Source of the DNA: an uncultured Caulobacteraceae bacterium
Lineage (GTDB): Bacteria > Pseudomonadota > Alphaproteobacteria > Caulobacterales > TH1-2
DNA length: 10,489 nucleotides
Direction of reading: 5' to 3'
NCBI GenBank assembly: GCA_937967425.1
Contig: CALBST010000107.1
Coordinates: 1 to 10,489 of the forward strand
Position numbers and translations under genes: made by a program
Shown here: one piece after another, positions 5,972-10,489 of the stretch
Position numbering within the stretch: position 1 is the stretch's first letter
How the letters are laid out: every line of letters begins with the position of its first letter
The notes under the pieces: generated by a model
Seen by the model: the letters and a program-made list of their open reading frames with translations, nothing else
What the model was told of the DNA's origin: nothing
The model's database searches: none

Positions 5972-6379
5972 TCAGGAAGAAGCGCCCAAACGTACGAACG
6001 CATCATTCACCGCCCCACAATCACGCACGTTGCGCCGCACAGTGTGGGTGACGAAGCTATCGAAGCGATAATTTTCACCCTCGCGCGTCACGGCAAAGCA
6101 TGAGTGATAGGTATCGGGCGGATAGTTGAAGCAGGCCCGACCGTCCGGTCGAATTTCGAGGCGCCCTTCCTGCGCTTGGCCGCCGCGGCGATAGATTGTG
6201 CGTCCGCCCGGCTCGATGCACTCGCTCCATTGATCGCCGGCAAGCTCATTCACGCCGGCAAGCTCGACGCCATAGAGTTCGCGCCGCGCCTCTTCGGCAG
6301 TGAGTCGCCCCGTCTGCGCCGTGGCGATACCCGCAGCCGAAACGACCAGCAGGACAATCAGGGACATTCCGCGCGCCAT
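5972..6379 (-). CDS. Secreted small protein with four cysteines, function unknown
   Basis: I do not recognise a family with confidence. The 135-residue product has a clear Sec signal peptide (MARGMSLIVLLVVSAAGIATA, about 1-21, with an ATA|Q cleavage site) and a mature domain of about 114 residues with exactly four cysteines (54, 83, 94, 121). These are likely two periplasmic disulfides. Landmarks are LTAEEARRELYGVEL (26-40), a Gly-rich turn with TIYRRGG (61-67), IRPDGRACFNYP (76-87) and YRFDSFV (104-110). The central part has the alternating hydrophobic pattern of a small beta-sheet domain. Two upstream in-frame ATGs (6397 in particular) are possible starts, but only the ATG at 6379 has a ribosome site, GGAGG (complement of 6385-6389) at 5-base spacing, and it places the signal peptide at the N-terminus. 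It is divergent from the NUDIX gene (50-base gap) and convergent with the H1-like gene. Confidence 0.75.
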   Translation of the reverse strand: MARGMSLIVLLVVSAAGIATAQTGRLTAEEARRELYGVELAGVNELAGDQWSECIEPGGRTIYRRGGQAQEGRLEIRPDGRACFNYPPDTYHSCFAVTREGENYRFDSFVTHTVRRNVRDCGAVNDAFVRLGASS

Positions 6380-6429
6380 CGACGCCTCCGGCCTCATCGC
6401 ACTAAATCATGCTCGACCCGGAGGATGGC

Positions 6430-6840
6430 ATGAACGAGGCGCAAGACAGACGGCCAGTCGCGGCGGCGGGGGTCGTTTGCTTTCGGGGCGACGAGGTGCT
6501 GCTGATCCGCCGGGGCGCGCCGCCGCGCGAAGGCGAATGGTCCTTGCCCGGCGGACGCATCGAATGGGGAGAGCGCGCCGCCGACGCCGCATTGCGCGAG
6601 CTGCGCGAGGAAACCGGCTGCGCGGGCGAGATCATCGGCCTGATCGATGTGGTCGATGCCCCGATGGGCGATCGCCACTACGTGTTGATCGACTACGCGG
6701 TGCGTTGGACTGCCGGCGAGCCGCGCCCCGGTGACGACGCGACCGACGCCGCTTTTGTCGCGCCCGAGAAGATTGGCACGCTTGGGATATGGGCTGAGAC
6801 GCTGCGGATTATTGAGGCGGCACGGCGCTTGGCGCGGTGA
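6430..6840 (+). CDS. NUDIX hydrolase (ADP-ribose/nucleotide pyrophosphatase type)
   Basis: This 136-residue cytoplasmic NUDIX enzyme hydrolyses a nucleoside diphosphate linked to another group using Mg2+. The full NUDIX box GX5EX7REUXEEXGU is intact at 42-64, from the Gly of GRIEWGE to REETGC, with the catalytic glutamates of RELREE (56-61). The preceding strand [19 protein letters not shown] (11-29) and [12 protein letters not shown] (37-48) resemble the COG1051-type ADP-ribose pyrophosphatases, but the substrate cannot be read from the sequence. An in-frame ATG at 6409 exists, but the ATG at 6430 has GGAGG (6420-6424) 5 bases upstream while 6409 has none. Its last 32 bases overlap, in antisense, the end of the DUF6498-type gene. 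Roles could be nucleotide sanitation or ADP-ribose turnover. Confidence 0.92.
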   Translation: MNEAQDRRPVAAAGVVCFRGDEVLLIRRGAPPREGEWSLPGGRIEWGERAADAALRELREETGCAGEIIGLIDVVDAPMGDRHYVLIDYAVRWTAGEPRPGDDATDAAFVAPEKIGTLGIWAETLRIIEAARRLAR

Positions 6841-7495
6841 CGGCGGCGTCTGCAGTTTCCTCCTTTTTCGTATCCCGCAGCACGCCGGCGACGTCATAGG
6901 CCATCTTCACCAGCGCCAAGACGAGGATGCCCGACACTGGCTGGTTCAGCAGCATAAGGACGAAGCCGCCGAAGATGATGGCGATGTGCAACGTGATGAT
7001 ACGCGGGTAAGGCGCCCCCATCAGCGCGACGACATTGGTGCGCCGCACCTCCCCGCCAACCAGGAAACGGACGAACTGCACCGCCTGCCACGCCACGATC
7101 GAGGCAAAGCCGATGACCAGGTTGGATTGCGTCGCAAACAGCGCCGCGACCGCGCCGCCCAGGTCGATAGCTGACTCACCGTAGAATGGACCGCCGAACA
7201 TCGACATGACGAACACGCCGTGCCCGAAACAGAACAGGCCGTAGTGGAGGGTGAAGAACCCGCCAAAGAAAAGCGCGCCCAGCCAGTTCACACCGCCCAT
7301 CACCGCTGCGTTAGCGATCATGCTGGCTAGCGTCCGCACACCGATGACGAGATTCTCAAGCCAGTAGAGAACGATCAGCGCGAACGCGCTCCACCCCCAG
7401 AACAGAACGCCGATCACCGGGATAAGGTTAAGGCCGATAACCAAAACGAGCGGCCAAGTCTTTGATCGGTCGAAGGGAACTTTTGGCTCGCTCAT
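6809..7495 (-). CDS. Multi-pass membrane protein, DUF6498-like
   Basis: This 228-residue integral inner-membrane protein has no known function. Hydrophobic segments lie at about 14-33, 35-53, 70-100, 112-147, 165-184 and 188-205, giving about six helices, with a charged cytosolic-looking tail (206-228). The signature [13 protein letters not shown] (44-56) and [21 protein letters not shown] (84-104) resemble DUF6498-type proteins, from memory of that family and not a search. The Glu and Asn inside YWLEN, in a membrane segment, and the conserved His84/His92 suggest a functional polar or metal site. The start lacks a strong ribosome site (only GGAAACAG-like bases about 10-15 upstream), so it is less certain than the frame. 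Its 3' end overlaps the NUDIX coding region tail to tail. It is divergent from the DUF883-like gene across a 95-base region with a long inverted repeat. Confidence 0.8.
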   Translation of the reverse strand: MSEPKVPFDRSKTWPLVLVIGLNLIPVIGVLFWGWSAFALIVLYWLENLVIGVRTLASMIANAAVMGGVNWLGALFFGGFFTLHYGLFCFGHGVFVMSMFGGPFYGESAIDLGGAVAALFATQSNLVIGFASIVAWQAVQFVRFLVGGEVRRTNVVALMGAPYPRIITLHIAIIFGGFVLMLLNQPVSGILVLALVKMAYDVAGVLRDTKKEETADAAVTAPSAVPPQ

Positions 7496-7511
7496 GCGCT
7501 TCTGTTTCCAG

Positions 7512-7555
7512 GGGTGCGGTTCGCCGCAGAGGCTTGCGTGCGGGCGAACCTACCC
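7512..7555. repeat. Inverted repeat in the divergent control region
   Basis: GGTTCGCC (7518-7525) and GGCGAACC (7543-7550) are perfect 8-base inverted repeats. The stem extends inward by GCA/TGC (7526-7528 with 7539-7541, one bulged G) and outward by GGGT/ACCC (7512-7515 with 7552-7555). This gives about 15 pairs around a 10-base loop. It sits between the starts of the DUF6498-like gene and the DUF883-like gene, where a shared operator would lie. There is no U-tract on either side, so a terminator is unlikely. Confidence 0.5.
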
Positions 7556-7562
7556 GATCTCC

Positions 7563-7568
7563 TATAGA
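7563..7568 (+). promoter_or_regulatory. Possible -10 box of the DUF883-like operon
   Basis: TATAGA lies 13 bases after the inverted repeat and 28 bases before the DUF883-like ATG. If used, the right arm of the repeat would cover the -35 position, where no consensus hexamer is present; that fits an activator-dependent or repressed promoter. Support is a single hexamer. Confidence 0.25.
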
Positions 7569-7590
7569 AAAGTGCAAGGAGCTTTTCGCC

Positions 7591-7809
7591 ATGGCCAAGG
7601 ACAGAATGAGCCGAGCGGCTGAACTCGCCGAAGAGGCGCGCGAACGCGCCGAAGAGGCCTACGAAGCAGCGCACGCCGCTATCGAAGACGGCATTGATGA
7701 CGCCCATCGCTATATGAAGCGTCAGTGGAAAGAGCGGCCGCTGGCTGTGGCAGGCTCGGCGCTCGGCATCGGTATCGTCATCGGCCTGCTCCTCGGGAGC
7801 CGCCGCTAA
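7591..7809 (+). CDS. DUF883/ElaB-YqjD-like membrane-anchored small protein
   Basis: This 72-residue protein has the architecture of the ElaB/YqjD/DUF883 family: a charged amphipathic, coiled-coil-like helix rich in Glu, Arg and Ala (about 5-45), then a single C-terminal membrane segment preceded by the family's RP motif (RPLAVAGSALGIGIVIGLLLG, 49-69) and a final Arg-Arg. E. coli YqjD and ElaB are stationary-phase, inner-membrane tail-anchored proteins that associate with ribosomes; that role here is inferred. An in-frame ATG at 7462 would add 43 residues, but those overlap the control region and are Arg-rich non-family sequence. AAGGAG (7576-7581), 9 bases before the ATG at 7591, fixes the start. 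The stop overlaps the next start (TAATG), so the two genes are translationally coupled, as for yqjD-yqjE in E. coli. Confidence 0.88.
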   Translation: MAKDRMSRAAELAEEARERAEEAYEAAHAAIEDGIDDAHRYMKRQWKERPLAVAGSALGIGIVIGLLLGSRR

Positions 7810-8198
7810 TGTTCGATCGCGCCATGGCAGCTGTTGTGGCGACCGCCGCGGCCGCCGCGGCTGTGGTCATGGTCGTCTTCGCGCTGGGCTTTGCGCTCTA
7901 CGCGCTGATCGAACCCAATGTTGGACCCGCTGCCGCAGCTGCGATCGTGGCGCTCTCGGCCGCGCTTGTGGTCGCGGTCTTCGCGCTGATCGCTGCGCTG
8001 CGGAAGCGCAAGCACGAACGCGAAGCCGCCATCGCGCAGGCACAGCTCATGGACGACCTGCCGCTCGGTCTGGGCGACATCGTGCGCGACCGCCCGCTTG
8101 TGACCTTGGCTGTGACCGTATTGGGCGGACTCTTGGCGGCGCGCCACCCCACGCTTGTCCGCGATGTCATCCACATCGCCGCGCGTTTCCGGCGCTGA
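7809..8198 (+). CDS. Small holin-like (YqjE-type) membrane protein
   Basis: This 129-residue Ala/Val-rich membrane protein has two strong helices (about 7-35 and 40-64), a basic turn (RKRKHERE, 65-72), a short polar stretch, and a third weaker hydrophobic segment (97-111) before a basic C-terminus. The two-helix hairpin plus its position after a DUF883 gene matches the phage-holin-superfamily protein YqjE, which accompanies YqjD in E. coli. The third segment, preceded by RDRPLVTLAV (93-102), echoes the RP-plus-helix motif of DUF883 proteins and may be a second anchoring unit. Assignment rests on topology and context, not on a firm motif. An open frame extends upstream to 7725, but the ATG at 7809 is chosen because GGGAG (7795-7799) precedes it by 9 bases and it overlaps the previous stop by one base. 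A lytic role is unlikely, since there is no phage context. Confidence 0.75.
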   Translation: MFDRAMAAVVATAAAAAAVVMVVFALGFALYALIEPNVGPAAAAAIVALSAALVVAVFALIAALRKRKHEREAAIAQAQLMDDLPLGLGDIVRDRPLVTLAVTVLGGLLAARHPTLVRDVIHIAARFRR

Positions 8199-8288
8199 GC
8201 GCTGGGTCAAGGACGCTGCGGCGCCCGCTCTCCTTTACAGACACGGCCCCGGCGGCGAAGCTCCCGGCAAATTTCTTGGGGAGTGAAC

Positions 8289-9515
8289 ATGCGGCTCATT
8301 GCAGCCGCCGCGGTTGCGGCGATGGTCATTACAAGTGTGTCGGAGGCGGACGCCCGGACATGGCGAATCCGCCCCGGCCCCGACGCTGAGCAACAATTGC
8401 AGACGGCGCTGATCGAGGCGCGGCCCGGCGACACGGTGCAACTCGCGCGCGGCCGCTTTGAAATCACCAGCGGTCTTTCGCTCGACGTTGATCGGGTCAC
8501 CATCCGTGGCGACGGCCACGAGCGCTCGATCCTCTCCTTCAACAACCAGAGCCGCGGCGCCGAAGGATTGCTCATAACCTCAGACAACGTGACGCTACGC
8601 GGCTTCGCTGTGGAGAACGCCCGTGGCGACGCCATCAAGGCGCGCGACTGCAACGGCATCACCATCCGGGAGGTGCGCGTTGAGTGGACGCGCGGTCCAC
8701 ACGCCGAAAACGGGGCCTATGGCCTCTACCCGGTGAATTGCGACAACGTGCTGATCGAGCGCTCGATCGCGCGCGGCGCCTCTGACGCGGGCATTTATGT
8801 CGGCCAATCGCGCAACATCATCGTTCGCGAGAACCTGGCCGAGTACAACGTCGCCGGCATCGAGATCGAGAACAGCTACAACGCCGACGTCTTCGACAAC
8901 CACGCCACCCGCAATACGGGCGGCATCTTGGTGTTCGATCTGCCGGGCCTGCCGCAGCAAGGCGGCCACTCGATCCGCGTGTTCGAGAACGTCATCAACG
9001 ACAACAACACGCCGAACTTCGCACCGGCCGGCAATATTGTCGCCAGCGTACCGACGGGCACCGGCGTGCTCATTATGGCCAATCGCAATGTCCACGTGTT
9101 CGAGAATGAGATCGGCGACAACGGCACCGTCAACGTGCTGATCAGCGCCTATCGCGAGAGCTTCCAGGACGCGAACTACAACCCGCTGGCCCGCGATATC
9201 GTCATTCGCAACAACGCCTTCGGCAACACGGGCTATGCGCCGGCCGGAGACTTGGCCGCGATCGGTCAACTCGGCGTGCCTATTCCCGACGTATTGTGGG
9301 ACGGCGCCAGCATGTATTCGCAGGGCGGCACGCCGCGCACTGAACTCGTGCGTATCGTGGTGCAGAACAATCGTTCGAGCCGCACCGGCCAGGGCAGTTT
9401 CCTTTCGCTCGGCATGGCCGTTGCGGGTTCGCCGCTGACGGAGGCCGCCCCGGATCCGACGCCGCCGCCGCTGGTGGCGATTGCCGAGCCGGAGCGGGTG
9501 CGGATTCGCAATTGA
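8289..9515 (+). CDS. Secreted parallel beta-helix protein (TIGR03805-like)
   Basis: This 408-residue exported protein is built of right-handed parallel beta-helix turns. A Sec signal peptide (1-22, ending SEADA) is followed by RTWRIRPG and an ARPGDTVQLARGRFEI entry turn (44-59), then repeated strand-turn units about 22 residues apart. Examples are VTLRGFAVENA (101-111), ITIREVRVEW (124-133), VLIERSIARGASDAGIYV (154-171), IIVRENLAEYNVAGIEI (177-193), VFDNHATRNTGGILVF (201-216), HVFENEIGDN (269-278) and IVIRNNAFGNTG (304-315). Asn/Asp ladders at the turns are typical of NosD/pectate-lyase-like folds. It resembles the uncharacterised family TIGR03805, which recurs beside a di-heme cytochrome (TIGR03806); that is the next gene here. 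It may bind carbohydrate or metal, but no catalytic residues are evident. The ATG at 8289 is chosen over the GTG at 8283 because GGGGAG (8278-8283) lies 5 bases upstream and overlaps the GTG. A Pro-rich tail (389-394) ends the protein. Confidence 0.88.
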   Translation: MRLIAAAAVAAMVITSVSEADARTWRIRPGPDAEQQLQTALIEARPGDTVQLARGRFEITSGLSLDVDRVTIRGDGHERSILSFNNQSRGAEGLLITSDNVTLRGFAVENARGDAIKARDCNGITIREVRVEWTRGPHAENGAYGLYPVNCDNVLIERSIARGASDAGIYVGQSRNIIVRENLAEYNVAGIEIENSYNADVFDNHATRNTGGILVFDLPGLPQQGGHSIRVFENVINDNNTPNFAPAGNIVASVPTGTGVLIMANRNVHVFENEIGDNGTVNVLISAYRESFQDANYNPLARDIVIRNNAFGNTGYAPAGDLAAIGQLGVPIPDVLWDGASMYSQGGTPRTELVRIVVQNNRSSRTGQGSFLSLGMAVAGSPLTEAAPDPTPPPLVAIAEPERVRIRN

Positions 9516-9520
9516 GTCAC

Positions 9521-9563
9521 GTTCCCCTCCCCTTGAGGGGAGGGGTTAGGGGCGGGGTGGAAC
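9521..9563 (+). repeat. C/G-rich palindromic intergenic repeat, copy 1
   Basis: CCCCTCCCC (9524-9532) and GGGGAGGGG (9537-9545) form a perfect 9-pair stem with a TTGA loop, followed by a TTAGGGGCGGGGTGGAAC tail. The unit resembles a palindrome-plus-GGGG-tail repeat that I recall as scattered in many alphaproteobacterial genomes (from memory, not searched). It starts 5 bases after the beta-helix stop and could act as a transcription attenuator or RNA-stabilising hairpin. A second copy in opposite orientation lies 54 bases downstream. Confidence 0.75.
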
Positions 9564-9617
9564 TCCGCAAGTCCAGGCTATGCGTTCGTTCAAGCTGAAT
9601 TTTTTCAAGCGCTGGCG

Positions 9618-9663
9618 GTTCACCCCGCCCCCCATCCCCCTCCCCTCGATGGGAGGGGGAGTC
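9618..9663 (-). repeat. C/G-rich palindromic repeat, copy 2, inverted
   Basis: Read on the minus strand this is the same unit as copy 1: a palindrome (TCCCCCTCCC at 9635-9644 pairing with GGGAGGGGGA at 9651-9660, 10 pairs, 6-base loop) and a GGGGGGCGGGGTGAAC tail. It differs from copy 1 by a few substitutions and small indels. The two copies face each other like a REP doublet (REPIN/BIME style) and can also pair with each other. The right arm supplies the GGGAGGGGGAG that serves as ribosome site for the downstream cytochrome ATG. Confidence 0.75.
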
Positions 9664-9666
9664 GCA

Positions 9667-10489
9667 ATGCTTGCTGCGTTGCTGCTCGTCACAAGCGCGG
9701 TTGCTCGGGACGCGCCGCCGGTGAACCAGGCCGCGATCGCGGCAGAGCGGCCGCCGGAGCTGCTTTCGGCCTACCGCTTCTTCCGAGACGCGGGCGCGCG
9801 CATGCCAAATGAGCGCGTGACGCCCTACGATCTCAACACGCCACTCTACTCCGATGGCGCGCTGAAGTTTCGTTACGTCTACATCCCGCCCGGCCAACAG
9901 GCGCAGTATCGGGACGAAGGCGTGTTCGAGTTTCCCGTCGGCACGGTGCTGATCAAGACGTTCGCCTTCGCCGCGGACATGCGGCAGCCGGCAGAGAACG
10001 TACGGTTCCTGGAGACGCGGTTGCTGATCCGGCGCGCTGAAGGTTGGGTCGCATTTCCTTACGTTTGGAACGAGGCGCAGACCGAGGCGCGGCTTTCACC
10101 GATCGGCGCGAATATTCCCGTGAGCTTCACCAATGAACAAGGCCAAGCCATTGCGCTCGAATGGGCTGTGCCAAACCGCAATCAGTGCAAAGCCTGCCAC
10201 GATCTCAGCGGTGAACTCACGCCCATTGGACCGAACGCGCGCAATCTGAATCGCGCCTATCCCTATCCCTACACGCAGAGCATCGACGTCGTGCTTCTCT
10301 ACGACGCGCCACAGGATCAGCTTCAATACTGGGTCGAACGACGCTTGCTAGATCGGCTCCCTGCTGACCCACCGCGCACGCCAAACGCGCTGAGCGATCC
10401 CGCGGCTCCCCTCGAACTGCGCGCCCGCGCGTATCTCGATGTGAACTGCGCGCATTGCCATAACCCGCAAGGGCCGGCGCATACGTCGG
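9667..10489 (+). CDS. Di-heme c-type cytochrome (SO2930/TIGR03806-like), cut by window edge
   Basis: This exported c-type cytochrome-like protein has 274 residues visible and continues past the window. Two CXXCH heme-attachment sites are present, CKACH (174-178) and CAHCH (261-265), so hemes would be attached in the periplasm. Landmarks are YRFFRDAGARM (36-46), TPYDLNTPLYSDGALKFRYVYIPPG (50-74), RNQCKACHDLSGELTPIGPNARNLNR (171-196) and AYLDVNCAHCHNPQGP (255-270). These match the di-heme SO2930/HNE_0200 family (TIGR03806), recurrently paired with the beta-helix family encoded upstream. The start is uncertain: this ATG has GGGAGGGGGAG 5 bases upstream and a hydrophobic stretch (MLAALLLVTSAVA), but no positive n-region. 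The frame is open from ATGs at 9649 and 9580; the latter adds a basic MRSFKLNFFKRWRF followed by repeat-encoded PPPIPLPSMGGG. Electron transfer is inferred; the partner and substrate are unknown. Confidence 0.85.
   Translation, partial: MLAALLLVTSAVARDAPPVNQAAIAAERPPELLSAYRFFRDAGARMPNERVTPYDLNTPLYSDGALKFRYVYIPPGQQAQYRDEGVFEFPVGTVLIKTFAFAADMRQPAENVRFLETRLLIRRAEGWVAFPYVWNEAQTEARLSPIGANIPVSFTNEQGQAIALEWAVPNRNQCKACHDLSGELTPIGPNARNLNRAYPYPYTQSIDVVLLYDAPQDQLQYWVERRLLDRLPADPPRTPNALSDPAAPLELRARAYLDVNCAHCHNPQGPAHTS

Noticed and set aside
7476..7502. EcfG-type general stress promoter (GGAAC about 16 bases before CGCTT) ahead of the DUF883-like gene
   Set aside because: The downstream element does not match CGTT at the right spacing, and the GGAAC lies inside the divergent coding region; not convincing.
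7462..7590. N-terminal extension of the DUF883-like protein
   Set aside because: The added 43 residues overlap the inverted-repeat control region and the 5' end of the divergent gene, and the AAGGAG site points to 7591.
7809..8198. Holin-like protein as a phage lysis gene
   Set aside because: There are no endolysin, spanin or other phage genes nearby, and coupling to a DUF883 gene fits the chromosomal yqjD-yqjE arrangement.
8189..8205. Seven-pair stem around the stop codon of the holin-like gene as a terminator
   Set aside because: It spans the stop codon itself, has a 3-base loop and no U-tract; chance GC pairing is as likely.
8595..9269. Minus-strand open frame with Val/Asp-rich repeats opposite the beta-helix gene
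   Set aside because: The apparent repeats mirror the periodic beta-helix coding on the plus strand; no ribosome site or independent motif.

Overview
The window is GC-rich DNA from an alphaproteobacterium, most likely close to Caulobacterales/Hyphomonadaceae. The protein families, alanine-rich signal peptides, tightly packed operons and long open frames on the non-coding strand all fit this. The placement is inference from gene style; there is no rRNA or other phylogenetic marker in the window. Coding density is high and I see no tRNA, rRNA, CRISPR array, insertion sequence or prophage.

Layout. (1) At the left edge, on the minus strand, is the N-terminal part of a DmdC/AcdA-type acyl-CoA dehydrogenase. 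(2) A plus-strand cluster (404-5508) starts divergently from it. It holds two YceI-domain lipoproteins, a cytochrome b561-YceI fusion, a TsaC/Sua5 threonylcarbamoyl-AMP synthase and a D-2-hydroxyacid-type FAD dehydrogenase. The last four genes are packed with spacings of 0, -4 and 12 bases. (3) A 169-base intergenic stretch full of inverted repeats precedes a 50-residue Lys/Ala histone-H1-like gene (5678-5830), which ends at a strong GNRA-capped hairpin. (4) A minus-strand secreted four-cysteine protein of unknown function converges on that gene and is divergent from a NUDIX hydrolase. The NUDIX gene overlaps, tail to tail, a minus-strand multi-pass membrane protein of DUF6498 type. (5) A divergent control region with a long inverted repeat precedes a DUF883/ElaB-like membrane-anchored protein and an overlapping small holin-like (YqjE-type) membrane protein. 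(6) The right end holds a secreted parallel beta-helix protein followed by a di-heme c-type cytochrome, cut off by the window edge. They match the recurrent but uncharacterised TIGR03805/TIGR03806 gene pair. Between them lie two inverted copies of a C/G-rich palindromic repeat, one of which runs into the 5' end of the cytochrome gene.

How the genes may work together. The YceI/b561 cluster looks like a membrane and periplasmic redox or isoprenoid-quinone binding module: two outer-membrane-anchored lipocalin-like domains plus one tethered to a di-heme membrane cytochrome. The beta-helix/di-heme cytochrome pair is a second exported redox module. The DUF883/holin-like pair and the H1-like protein resemble stress or stationary-phase envelope and nucleoid proteins. 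These functional links are inference. The best leads for something undescribed are the three-YceI arrangement, the beta-helix/cytochrome pair with its repeat-modified start, and the structured leader of the H1-like gene.
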